From the NCBI GenBank assembly GCA_017395085.1, contig JAFPWF010000024.1, positions 62,001-126,000 on the forward strand: a stretch of 64,000 nucleotides of DNA, given 5' to 3'. Position 1 is the first letter of the stretch, and each line of letters starts with the position of its first letter. Shown here piece after piece: positions 41,508-49,056 of the stretch. Source of the DNA: Oscillospiraceae bacterium (lineage in GTDB: Bacteria; Bacillota; Clostridia; Oscillospirales; Oscillospiraceae). A program made the translations under genes and the position numbers. The notes under the pieces were generated by a model. That model was not told the DNA's origin. It ran no database searches and saw nothing but the letters and a program-made list of their open reading frames with translations.

Positions 41508-41589
41508 CTTTCTGCTTTCCTTTCTGTCCTTGTATTGTCCCGATTTGAGGGAAAACGGCGTACAAACGAATCACGCTGCAGGGAACGTT

Positions 41590-42315
41590 TTATTTGTATG
41601 CGACAATGGCAAAGATCGGGGTGGGATTGAAGAACTCGTCGATCTCGGCATAGATGCGTCTGTACACGCCCATGTCCACGATAACGCGCTCAAAGCCGGC
41701 TTCGACCAGAAGCTGCACATCCCATTGCGGGCGGGGCTGCTGGTAGGCGCCGATTTCCATGGTAATGGAGTCGTTCTCGGCCTTCATTTCATCCGGCACC
41801 AGCTTGTGAGCATGATTTTCGGGCAACTCCTGTTCTTCATCGTCCTCCAGTGCGGCATAATAATCCGCATCGAAATTGATGAGCATGCCGCCGGGCTTCA
41901 GGAGACGGTACCATTCCCGGTACGCCTTTTCAAGGTGCGGCAGTGTCCAGGTCAGGTTGCGGGTTACCAGCACGTCGAAGCTCTCCGCCGGGAAGTCCGG
42001 CTCTTCCGCATCCATGATCCGGAACTGGGCGTCCAGGCCGAGCACGGCAGCCATGTGTTCGGCGTGCTCAATCATGTCCGGGGTCAGGTCAATGCCGGTG
42101 GTCTGGTGCCCTTCGGCTGCAAGGATGCAGGCAAAGAAGCCCGTGCCGGTGCCGACGTCGAGAATGCGCAGGGGCTTTCCCTGCGGCAGGTATCTGCAGA
42201 ATTCGGCGAGCCACCTCTCCCGTTTCTCGCTGTCGTATTCGCGGAGGCGCTGAGTCTCAAATGCTTCCGCCCGATGAGACCAGTAGTGGGCGACGCGATG
42301 CTTGATGCGTTCCAT
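41590..42315 (-). CDS. SAM-dependent methyltransferase (importer operon)
   Basis: A 241 aa class I methyltransferase. The SAM-binding motif I is ILDVGTGTGFFACILA near residue 52, with GIDLTPDMIEHA after it and VLVTRNLTWTLPHLEKAYREW around 115-135. It belongs to the broad UbiE/Methyltransf_11 group, so the substrate is unknown. It is the first gene of the leftward importer operon and resembles the methyltransferase at 43481 on the other side of the divergent promoter region; both share RNLTW/RNLSW and LKPGG-L-NFDA motifs. Confidence 0.85.
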   Translation of the reverse strand: MERIKHRVAHYWSHRAEAFETQRLREYDSEKRERWLAEFCRYLPQGKPLRILDVGTGTGFFACILAAEGHQTTGIDLTPDMIEHAEHMAAVLGLDAQFRIMDAEEPDFPAESFDVLVTRNLTWTLPHLEKAYREWYRLLKPGGMLINFDADYYAALEDDEEQELPENHAHKLVPDEMKAENDSITMEIGAYQQPRPQWDVQLLVEAGFERVIVDMGVYRRIYAEIDEFFNPTPIFAIVAYK

Positions 42316-42404
42316 ATCTTCTCCCTTTCTGCTTGCTACAGGGCCGGTGTTCCCTCAAACACAAGCCCGGATGTTCAGACGGTTCAAGTCTTCCGTCTTA
42401 CAGA

Positions 42405-42433
42405 ATTATATCCCTCTTCCGGACACCGCGTAA
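42405..42433 (-). promoter_or_regulatory. Promoter of the importer operon
   Basis: Read leftward: TTACGC (42428-42433), 17 nt, TATAAT (42405-42410). The -35 box is one base from the C5G7 palindrome at 42435, so a protein bound there would affect RNA polymerase. Confidence 0.6.
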
Positions 42434-42434
42434 G

Positions 42435-42490
42435 CCCCCGGGGGGGATATAATTTTCGGTTTTTCATGGTTTTGCATCCCCCCCGGGGGG
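42435..42490. promoter_or_regulatory. Paired C-tract/G-tract palindromes between divergent operons
   Basis: CCCCCGGGGGGGAT (42435-42448) and ATCCCCCCCGGGGG (42476-42489) are exact 14 bp inverted copies. Each is itself a C-run followed by a G-run. Such runs recall CsoR/RcnR-type metal-repressor operators; no such regulator gene is in the window. Confidence 0.6.
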
Positions 42491-42543
42491 TTGTGGAGGA
42501 TGCCGGCAGATGATAACGTATAGAAAACAGGAGAAAACCTTTT

Positions 42544-43506
42544 TTGGATGCCGCCATGGAGTTCAAAACCATCGCCGGGCACGAACTGACACCCGGCAAA
42601 ACCGTCAAAGATCATATCCATGTGGAGGGCACCGAACTGCATGTCCCGCACGTCCTGCTCTGCGGGCGGCAGCCGGGGCCGACCGTACTCATTACCGCAG
42701 GCATCCACAATGCGGAATACGTCGGCATCCAGGCCGCCATCGAGCTCTCCAAGGAACTCGACGTCTCGGCGCTGCACGGCAGCGTGGTCATCGTCCCGCT
42801 GGCCAACCGCTCGGGCTTTGAAAACCGCACAATGTCCCGCGTCTTTGAGGATGGAAAAAACCTCAACCGCGTCTTTCCCGGCGACCGGGACGGCAGCGAG
42901 GCGGAGCGCTTGGCACACATGCTCTTTGAGGTTTTTATCAAGAATGTGGACGCCTACATTGACCTCCACTGCGGCGACGGCTACGAGACGCTGATTCCAT
43001 TCTGCTATTATCTGGGTGACACGCCCGCCGAGGAGACCGCAAAGCGGATGGTCGGCTGCGTCAACGTCAAATACGTTGTGCGTTCCCGCTGCCGCACGGG
43101 CGGGGCATACAACCTTGCCTCCATCCACGGCGTCCCCAGCGTGCTCATCGAGCGCGGGCAGCTCAGCCTCTTCAGCCGCGAAGAGATCGAGGCGGACAAA
43201 GCCGATGTGCGGAGCATCCTGCGTTGCCTCGGCGTGCTGGAAGGGGACTGGATGAACTATCCCAAGCAGGAACTCTTTGAGTATAACGACGACGCGCCCT
43301 GCACCGGCTGCTGGTATCCCGAAAAGAAGCCGGGCGACTGGTTCCGGAAGGGCGAGAAGCTTGGGGAAATCCGCGATTATTTCGGCCGCAGCCTCTTTAC
43401 TGAAGTTGCCCCGGAAGACGGCGTGCTGCTGTACCAGTGCGCATCGCTGAACATCATTGAGAAAGGCCCGATGGTAAGCTATGGGGTGCCGAGACACGAT
43501 TCTTGA
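42544..43506 (+). CDS. Succinylglutamate desuccinylase/aspartoacylase family hydrolase (M14-like)
   Basis: A 320 aa zinc hydrolase. Zinc ligands are seen in AGIHNAEY (His-x-x-Glu pattern, near residue 54) and in YIDLHCGDG (His, near 141); catalytic Glu is expected in VLIERG near 202. A C-terminal beta domain follows. The family removes acyl or amino-acid groups from small molecules. TTG 42544 is chosen because AGGAG lies 10 nt upstream; ATG 42556 is 22 nt away and is the alternative. It is divergent from the importer operon and overlaps the next gene by 26 bp, which suggests processing of an imported compound (inference). Confidence 0.8.
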   Translation: MDAAMEFKTIAGHELTPGKTVKDHIHVEGTELHVPHVLLCGRQPGPTVLITAGIHNAEYVGIQAAIELSKELDVSALHGSVVIVPLANRSGFENRTMSRVFEDGKNLNRVFPGDRDGSEAERLAHMLFEVFIKNVDAYIDLHCGDGYETLIPFCYYLGDTPAEETAKRMVGCVNVKYVVRSRCRTGGAYNLASIHGVPSVLIERGQLSLFSREEIEADKADVRSILRCLGVLEGDWMNYPKQELFEYNDDAPCTGCWYPEKKPGDWFRKGEKLGEIRDYFGRSLFTEVAPEDGVLLYQCASLNIIEKGPMVSYGVPRHDS

Positions 43507-44269
43507 CGAAAACAGGGAATACTGGACCGGACGGGCCTCCGGCTATTCGGAAGTGAACAGGCAGGAGCTCTCCACCGGACAGCGGCAGAAGTGGAAGGCG
43601 TGTCTGCGTGAGGAACTGGTGCGGCAGTTCCCTGAGCGTGCCATGGAAGACCTGCGGGTGCTGGAGGTCGGCACCGGTCCGGGCTTTTTCGCAATCCTCC
43701 TGAGGGAACTGGGCTGCTGCGTGACCGCCGTCGACCTGACGCCCGCCATGCTTGCGGCGGCAAAGGAAAACGCCGGCCCCCTGGCCGACGAAATCCACTT
43801 TGTTGAAATGAATGCGGAAGCATTGGAGTTTGCGGATGAGAGCTTTGATGCAGTGATCAGCCGCAACCTGTCCTGGAACCTGCCGCACCCAGACAGAGCG
43901 TACCGAGAATGGACGCGTGTGCTGAAGCCGGGCGGCCTGCTGCTGAACTTCGACGCGAACTGGTACGCCTACCTCTTTGACGGCACAGCCCGGGAAGCCT
44001 ATGACCGCGACCGTGCAAACAGTGCCGAGCAGGGAGTCTGGGACCAGAACATCAGCGCCGAAGGCGAAAACTTCGACGTGATGGAGGACATCGCCCGGCG
44101 CGTCCCGCTCTCCGCCGTCCGCCGTCCGGCATGGGATCTGGACCTGCTTTCCGGCCTGGGGCTGTGCTGCAGCGCGGATGAACAGGTCTGGCAGCGGGTC
44201 TGGTCGGAGGACGAAAAACTCAGCTTCGCCTCCACGCCGCTGTTCCTTGTGCGGGCCGCTCTCCTGTGA
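43481..44269 (+). CDS. SAM-dependent methyltransferase (after the M14-type gene)
   Basis: A 262 aa class I methyltransferase. Motif I is VLEVGTGPGFFAILLREL near residue 63; then AVDLTPAMLAAAKENA and AVISRNLSWNLPHPDRAYREW. It resembles the 41590 methyltransferase in order and motifs, which suggests a duplication across the promoter region. It overlaps the M14-type gene by 26 bp and has no clear ribosome binding site, so it is probably coupled. Substrate unknown. Confidence 0.85.
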   Translation: MGCRDTILDENREYWTGRASGYSEVNRQELSTGQRQKWKACLREELVRQFPERAMEDLRVLEVGTGPGFFAILLRELGCCVTAVDLTPAMLAAAKENAGPLADEIHFVEMNAEALEFADESFDAVISRNLSWNLPHPDRAYREWTRVLKPGGLLLNFDANWYAYLFDGTAREAYDRDRANSAEQGVWDQNISAEGENFDVMEDIARRVPLSAVRRPAWDLDLLSGLGLCCSADEQVWQRVWSEDEKLSFASTPLFLVRAALL

Positions 44270-44369
44270 CCTTCCGGCCCGGATTTCTGCTTTTCCGGTT
44301 TATTCCGGTGGAATACCGGACGGATCTGTGCTATAGTATCCGCAGAAACAGAAAAGGGACGGAAGTGTA

Positions 44370-44750
44370 ATGATCAGCCTGGACGAGTACAGAACAATCG
44401 TATCCGAACTGCTGGATGAACTCCCGGAAGGGTTCTTCCAGAAGCTTTCCGGCGGCGTGGTGGTGTCGGAGGCAATGGTGATCCCGGATTACGCCCGGGG
44501 GAACGACCTCTACACCATGGGCCATTACGAGGTGCTGCCCGGTATCAGGCAGATCACCCTGTTCAAGGGTTCCTTTGACCAGGTTTACCCGCATGCGGAT
44601 CCAGCGGAAGCAAAGCGTCTTCTGCGCGGCATCCTGCGCCATGAGTTCCGGCACCATCTGGAATTTCTGGGCGGCGTCCACAACTCCTCCTCTCTGGAAG
44701 CGGAGGATGAACGGGAAAAACAGAGATACCTCTCCAGTCATCAGAACTGA
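44370..44750 (+). CDS. Small zincin-type metallopeptidase
   Basis: A 126 aa protein of the small zincin family (COG3824-like). The zinc-binding helix LRHEFRHHLEF carries HExxH near residue 91, followed by an acidic C-terminus (SLEAEDEREK). The family is common in Firmicutes and of unknown substrate. A -10-like TATAGT at 44332-44337 lies upstream. Single gene ending at a strong terminator. Confidence 0.8.
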   Translation: MISLDEYRTIVSELLDELPEGFFQKLSGGVVVSEAMVIPDYARGNDLYTMGHYEVLPGIRQITLFKGSFDQVYPHADPAEAKRLLRGILRHEFRHHLEFLGGVHNSSSLEAEDEREKQRYLSSHQN

Positions 44751-44764
44751 ACGGAATGCAACAG

Positions 44765-44800
44765 AAAAGGCTCCTCCGGGTGAAACCGGAGGAGCCTTTT
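44765..44800. terminator. Bidirectional terminator after the zincin gene
   Basis: A perfect 11 bp stem (44769-44779 and 44786-44796) with A-run before and T-run after. It serves the rightward zincin gene and the leftward MoxR-VWA operon. Confidence 0.85.
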
Positions 44801-44821
44801 GCTGCCTGAACGCGTGATGCG

Positions 44822-46402
44822 TTATGTGGCGTAGCTCTTCATCTGGTCGATGATCAGTTTTCCGACGGTGTCGGCGAATAACGAAAAGTCGCGGATCCTG
44901 ACAAAGTCGCTCCCGTACACCATTTTTGCGGAGGGCAGGTCGATGTCGTCCCCGGTGAAGATGCAGATGACCGAAACGCCGTCCGCCCGCAGGCGGCGCA
45001 CCTCGTGCGCGGTATCCGTCAGCGAGCGGATGCCGTCATACGTGACGCCGACGTCCCGCTCGTCCTTCCGGATCTTGGCCGCGGGGTCCAGCGGCTTCAC
45101 ATCCGAGAGCACAATGAGCATCTTGTGCTGATACGGCGCCTGGGACATCAGGTTCCCCGCCATCCGGATGGCAAGGCCGTCGCGGTTGCAGCCTTCGGTG
45201 TAGTAGTCGAAGATGCCGCTGTTGTCGCCGGCGGAAGAATAGTCGTTAAAGAGCCGCAGCACAGTGAAGCCGCTCATGGAGCAGAAGCTCATCACCCGGC
45301 AGGGGACACGGCAGCGGGCAAGCGCTTCGGAGACGATATACGCCTGGGAGGAAATCTTCGCCGCCCGCCGGAACTGCGAGTGCGAGGCGTCCAGCAGGAT
45401 GTCCACGCTGAAGTCGCCGGCGTTTTCATTCTCGATTCTGGTAAACACTTTCGGGTCGTCCAGCCTGGCGGCCCTCCACGCAAGCGCAGGATTGACCGTG
45501 CCCGAATTGGCCTTGACCGGCGCAGGCTGCATGTGCAGCAGAATGGAGTTCATGATGCCGGTGCTGAGCCGGGAAATCTGAAGGCGGTTCTGCAGCAAAT
45601 GCTTTTGGTAATAGGCGCGGTTGTTCGCGATCAGGTCCGCCTGGCGCTTCCGCTGATGCATCTCAAAGGTGCTGTAAACCCCGTGCAGTTCCACGACCTC
45701 GCCGCGTGTGTAGAACAGGTGGGTGAACTTGTGATTCCCGGTGCAGAGCTGCTTTTCGAGCCGGACGACGCGCTCCACCGGATAGATGGCCTTCCCGAAT
45801 TTGGTCTCGAGGAATTCCCGGAGCTCCGGCACGCTCAGCCTGGTAGTGAGGGAAAAGTCATGATTCCAGCTGTCCTCATCGCCGTGATAGAGGTCCCTGT
45901 CGTGGATGACGGTGATGTCACGCTGCAGAAAGCTGTCCACCGAAAGCCTCCGGAACCGGGGCAGCCGGTACCGGAGGCGCATTTTCCCTTCACCGAAGAG
46001 ACCGTAGCGCTCCAGGAAGAACGCCCTGGCGGTATCGACGATTTCATCCGTCGTCATCCCGTCGTCAAACTTCAGCTCCGTTTCAACCGGCGCGGGGCGG
46101 ATCCGCTCCAGGACGGGGCGGCCGGAAAGCTCCGTCCGGAAGAGGACGGGTTCCAGCGCGTGCCAGAACAGGTTCTCGTAGAAGGCGGAGTCCCGGTACT
46201 TGTCCAGCATGGCGAAGAGCTTTTCGAGCTTGCCGTACTCATAGTGCCGCCTCGCGGAACCGAAGATGATGTTCCAGTAGATGTCCACATCGCCGTTGGA
46301 GTTGTAGGCCTTGAAGTCCGGCACAAAGGAGTAGTCCTTCGCGCAGTTCCATATGATGTTGTCAGCGCGCCTTTTCTGAAGGTCGGTAATGTTCTGTTCC
46401 AT
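44822..46402 (-). CDS. VWA-domain protein paired with a MoxR-type ATPase
   Basis: A 526 aa cytoplasmic protein. The C-terminal 200 residues are a von Willebrand factor A domain with an intact MIDAS motif (VDILLDASHSQ, DxSxS near residue 335). The N-terminal part is not recognised. Proteins of this design work with MoxR/NorQ-type AAA+ ATPases to insert metals or remodel a client enzyme, as NorD and CobT do. The client is unknown and not evident in the window. It follows the ATPase gene by 51 nt. Confidence 0.8.
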   Translation of the reverse strand: MEQNITDLQKRRADNIIWNCAKDYSFVPDFKAYNSNGDVDIYWNIIFGSARRHYEYGKLEKLFAMLDKYRDSAFYENLFWHALEPVLFRTELSGRPVLERIRPAPVETELKFDDGMTTDEIVDTARAFFLERYGLFGEGKMRLRYRLPRFRRLSVDSFLQRDITVIHDRDLYHGDEDSWNHDFSLTTRLSVPELREFLETKFGKAIYPVERVVRLEKQLCTGNHKFTHLFYTRGEVVELHGVYSTFEMHQRKRQADLIANNRAYYQKHLLQNRLQISRLSTGIMNSILLHMQPAPVKANSGTVNPALAWRAARLDDPKVFTRIENENAGDFSVDILLDASHSQFRRAAKISSQAYIVSEALARCRVPCRVMSFCSMSGFTVLRLFNDYSSAGDNSGIFDYYTEGCNRDGLAIRMAGNLMSQAPYQHKMLIVLSDVKPLDPAAKIRKDERDVGVTYDGIRSLTDTAHEVRRLRADGVSVICIFTGDDIDLPSAKMVYGSDFVRIRDFSLFADTVGKLIIDQMKSYAT

Positions 46403-46453
46403 ACGCGGCAGTGTTCAGGGCGGGGAAGCGGCCTTGCGGGAACAATCCTGCGG

Positions 46454-47377
46454 TCAGGCCTTTTCCGAAACGAAAATCTCTTCTCTCGACAGCTTGCCGT
46501 CGATCCTGGCGGCGACGATGTCTTCCACCAGGGTCCGTTCAAACTCGTCGAAGCTCTTGTTGATGACGGCGATGTTCAGCGCATCGCGCATGGTCAGGCC
46601 GTTGTAAACCAGCGTGACGGCCGCGAGCAGGCCGCGCAGGTCCAGCGCCTTCGTAGAGATTTCGGAACTCTCGCACTTTTTGCGGATCTCCCCGAAGAGG
46701 GCGGTGAGCTGCGCAGCGTATTCTGCCTTGAGCGTCGGATACTGCTCACGAAGGAGCTTTTCAAGATCCTCGCCGGAGATGATGGGCATGTTGATGACCA
46801 TGAAGCGCGAGGCGAGGGCTTCGTTGAGCTCGCGCGTGCCGGCGTAGCCGTAGTTCATCGTGGCGATAAAGCGGGTCGCAGGGTCAAGGCGGATCCTGCT
46901 GTAGCCGGGTACGTCGATGATCCGGCGGAAGTCCAGCGTCGCGTGGAGCACGGCGAGGGACTCGTTCTTCGCCATGTTGATCTCGTCCAGTACCCCGAAG
47001 CCGCCGGCCTCGGCACAGGCATAGATCGGGCCCTTGCGGAAGGAGACTTCGCCGTTTTTGAAGGTGTCCGTTCCGATCAGGCTGGATGCGTCGGTGTTCA
47101 GATAGAACGAGACGTCCCATTCGGGCCTTCCGAACACGGCGGAAAGGTTCTCCGCAAACACGTTTTTGCCGGTTGCCTTCGGCCCGACGAGCAGGATGTT
47201 CTCACCGGAAAGGATGGCCGTGATGGCAAGCTTCCAGATATAGCTGCCAAAGTATTTGAACTTCGGGGAAGGAATGCGGATCCGGTCGCCTTCGGCAACG
47301 GGATAATCCTTCCGGTACTGCTCGATCCGGGTGATGAGGCTCTCGTCAATCCCTTCCTGTCTTAAAAAATCAAGCAT
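46454..47377 (-). CDS. MoxR/NorQ-type AAA+ ATPase
   Basis: A 307 aa AAA+ ATPase of the AAA_5 kind. Walker A reads GPKATGKN, with Asn where Ser/Thr is usual; Walker B is FGVLDEINMA near residue 135, and FIATMNYGYAGTRELNEAL (sensor 1 region) near 170. The partner is the VWA protein encoded next. The GKN variant may change nucleotide handling, or may be normal for this subfamily. First gene of the leftward pair. Confidence 0.85.
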   Translation of the reverse strand: MLDFLRQEGIDESLITRIEQYRKDYPVAEGDRIRIPSPKFKYFGSYIWKLAITAILSGENILLVGPKATGKNVFAENLSAVFGRPEWDVSFYLNTDASSLIGTDTFKNGEVSFRKGPIYACAEAGGFGVLDEINMAKNESLAVLHATLDFRRIIDVPGYSRIRLDPATRFIATMNYGYAGTRELNEALASRFMVINMPIISGEDLEKLLREQYPTLKAEYAAQLTALFGEIRKKCESSEISTKALDLRGLLAAVTLVYNGLTMRDALNIAVINKSFDEFERTLVEDIVAARIDGKLSREEIFVSEKA

Positions 47378-47537
47378 GCTGTTTAACCTCTCATTGTGAA
47401 TGTGTTTGACTGAAAACGGATGGTTTCATGATGCTATTAATATAATGCTTTGCGTTTCATTGTTCAAGGTACTTTTATATCGAATCTCTGGTATAACGAT
47501 TAAAGTGCTCCGGCGTCAGGAAGCCTGAACTGAGAAG

Positions 47538-47574
47538 AACACCGGTCTGCCGCGGTATGCAGCAGACCGGTGTT
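47538..47574 (-). terminator. Terminator of the acetyltransferase pair
   Basis: A perfect 13 bp stem (47538-47550 and 47562-47574) with an 11 nt loop, 33 bp past the last acetyltransferase stop. It is followed leftward by CTTCTC. Confidence 0.7.
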
Positions 47575-47607
47575 TCCTCCGGGATATCCGTTTTTTTGCA
47601 AAACCGT

Positions 47608-48060
47608 TCAGCGGTTCCGGGTAAAGCGGGGTCCTTCCTCTCCGAGCGTTCCGTTGGGGAGAAAGCCGCATTTTTCGAGGACCCTCTGCGACGCAGTGTT
47701 CCCGGCGTCCGTTTCGGCTTCCAGCGCCGTGACTTCCGGATGCCGGAACGCCCAGCGGCACGCCGCCTCGACCGCTTCGGCGGCATAGCCCCGGCCACGG
47801 TATTCTTCCAGAATTCCGTATCCGATCTCCGCGACACCGTTTTCCCCGAGCCCTTTGAAGCAGAGATCTCCGATCCGGGTTCCGTCTTTCTGTTCGATCA
47901 GCCATATGGCGTACCAGTCCCACTGATCGGGATGCCGCAGGCAGCCGTCCAGCATCTCGGAATACGCCATCCGGAGTTCTTCATCCTGTTCGGAAGCGAT
48001 GACAGCCTCCATCTGCTCCCGCGAGGCAGGGTATAATTGCAAGCGCTCTGTTTTGATCAT
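47608..48060 (-). CDS. GNAT N-acetyltransferase (RimJ/RimL type)
   Basis: A 150 aa acetyltransferase. The acetyl-CoA site is in AEIGYGILEEYRGRGYAAEAV near residue 80, then TALEAETDAGNTASQRVLEKCGF near 115, typical of the RimJ/RimL-like Acetyltransf_3 group. The acceptor is unknown. ATG 48060 lies one base after the stop of the next acetyltransferase, so the two are co-translated. Confidence 0.85.
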   Translation of the reverse strand: MIKTERLQLYPASREQMEAVIASEQDEELRMAYSEMLDGCLRHPDQWDWYAIWLIEQKDGTRIGDLCFKGLGENGVAEIGYGILEEYRGRGYAAEAVEAACRWAFRHPEVTALEAETDAGNTASQRVLEKCGFLPNGTLGEEGPRFTRNR

Positions 48061-48061
48061 A

Positions 48062-48691
48062 TCAATCAAAAATCTGCCCAGGCAGTTTCAGCTTTTCCTT
48101 CGACGGAAACGCCCGGTCGAACTCCTCCACGTCCGCATCGTCCACATAATAGCCCTGCGGCGTCTGGTAGACGCCGGTCACATCATCCAGGTATCCGGGA
48201 ATGAGTTCTCTGCAGAGAAAGAAGGAATCGTCCGCGCCTTCCGGAAGATCGTGATAGCGGATGCCGAAGTTTCGGGCGTAGTCAAAGCCGCTCTTGCCGT
48301 AGAAGCCGATGTTGCCCTCAAAGAGCACCGCGCCGAAGCCCATTGCAGTTGCCTTTTCCAGCGAGTAGTCCAGCAGCTTTTTGCCGTAGCCCTGACGCTT
48401 GAGCGCCGGGGTAATGCAGATGGGCCCCATGGTCAGAACCGGAATGACCCGGCCGTCGTCAGCGTTGATGACCGTGCGCATGAACATGTTCTGCCCGATC
48501 AGTTCGCCGTCCTGTTCCATAACGAAGTCCAGATCCTTCACAAAAGCCGGATCATCCCGCAGGACGTGGATGACAAAGTGCTCGCTGCATCCCGGACGGT
48601 AAACATTCCAGAAAGACTCGCGCACAAGGTTTTCGACTTTTCCATAGTCTTCTTTCTGTTCCAAACGAATGCTGCAGTCATTTGTATTCAT
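48062..48691 (-). CDS. GNAT N-acetyltransferase
   Basis: A 209 aa acetyltransferase of the group with an N-terminal GNAT fold (LTMGPICITPALKRQGYGKKLLDYSLEKA near residue 85, the acetyl-CoA loop being RQGYGK) and a C-terminal extension (about 150-209). The substrate is unknown. First gene of the pair. Confidence 0.85.
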   Translation of the reverse strand: MNTNDCSIRLEQKEDYGKVENLVRESFWNVYRPGCSEHFVIHVLRDDPAFVKDLDFVMEQDGELIGQNMFMRTVINADDGRVIPVLTMGPICITPALKRQGYGKKLLDYSLEKATAMGFGAVLFEGNIGFYGKSGFDYARNFGIRYHDLPEGADDSFFLCRELIPGYLDDVTGVYQTPQGYYVDDADVEEFDRAFPSKEKLKLPGQIFD

Positions 48692-48815
48692 GGTATTCCC
48701 TCAGTTTTATAAGATCTGCGGATCCGCAGGAGACGGTCCGTTTTCCAGTTATAATGACCGGGCGGATGCTTGTCAAGTTTTTCCGTGCTTTTTTGGATAA
48801 ACGCCCGGTTTTGTC

Positions 48816-48844
48816 TTTACAGGCCGTTTTTTGTATCGTATAAT
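48816..48844 (+). promoter_or_regulatory. Promoter of the mgtE leader transcript
   Basis: TTTACA (48816-48821), 17 nt, TATAAT (48839-48844). The start near 48851 gives an untranslated leader of about 205 nt before mgtE. Confidence 0.8.
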
Positions 48845-48850
48845 AAAATT

Positions 48851-49056
48851 TAGTCCTGTTCCGATTCCGGAACTGGTCAATACAACAACAAAAAGGAGGA
48901 AACGTCATGGACGGTGGAAGTAGTACCGGCACGTCAGCGGGCCGAAGTAGAACGCACAGTCACTTGGTCTGTGCGTTTCCCATCACAAGAGAATAGTACT
49001 TCGGCCTGCGTGTCGGACTTCCTTGCCTGGACGAAATCCGAAAAGGAGGGATCCCG
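48851..49056 (+). promoter_or_regulatory. Structured leader of mgtE
   Basis: Three structures are visible. A small hairpin lies at 48858-48874. A two-tier hairpin has outer stem 48940-48949 with 48997-49006 (10 bp, perfect), and inner stem 48951-48959 with 48969-48977 (9 bp, perfect). Then a TCGGA/TCCGA pair around 49012-49040 brings TCCTT (49019-49023) opposite AAGGA of the mgtE ribosome binding site. The 29-codon ORF within the leader ends exactly at the base of the outer 3' arm. This arrangement suggests translation-dependent control. It does not match the M-box magnesium riboswitch as I know it. Confidence 0.6.
48907..48996 (+). CDS. Putative leader peptide upstream of mgtE
   Basis: A 29-codon ORF with a very strong ribosome binding site (AAAGGAGGAAACGTC then ATG). 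It starts MDGGSSTGTSAGRSRTHSH and ends ITRE. The TAG stop (48994-48996) is directly followed by the 3' arm of the outer hairpin stem, so ribosome position would decide whether the stem forms. Rich in Ser, Thr, Gly, Arg and His. The peptide resembles nothing I can name. Confidence 0.5.
   Translation: MDGGSSTGTSAGRSRTHSHLVCAFPITRE

Noticed and set aside
42435-42490. The GC palindromes as ordinary rho-independent terminators
   Set aside because: A perfect C-run/G-run palindrome has no loop and no consistent T-tract follows all copies; they also sit at the promoter. A structural role is not excluded.
45005-47365. 786-codon open frame opposite the MoxR-VWA pair
   Set aside because: It spans two real genes with intact Walker and MIDAS motifs on the other strand and has no features of its own.
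48851-49056. M-box (ykoK) magnesium riboswitch before mgtE
   Set aside because: I looked for the conserved M-box core and length and did not find them; the leader is dominated by one two-tier hairpin and an ORF.
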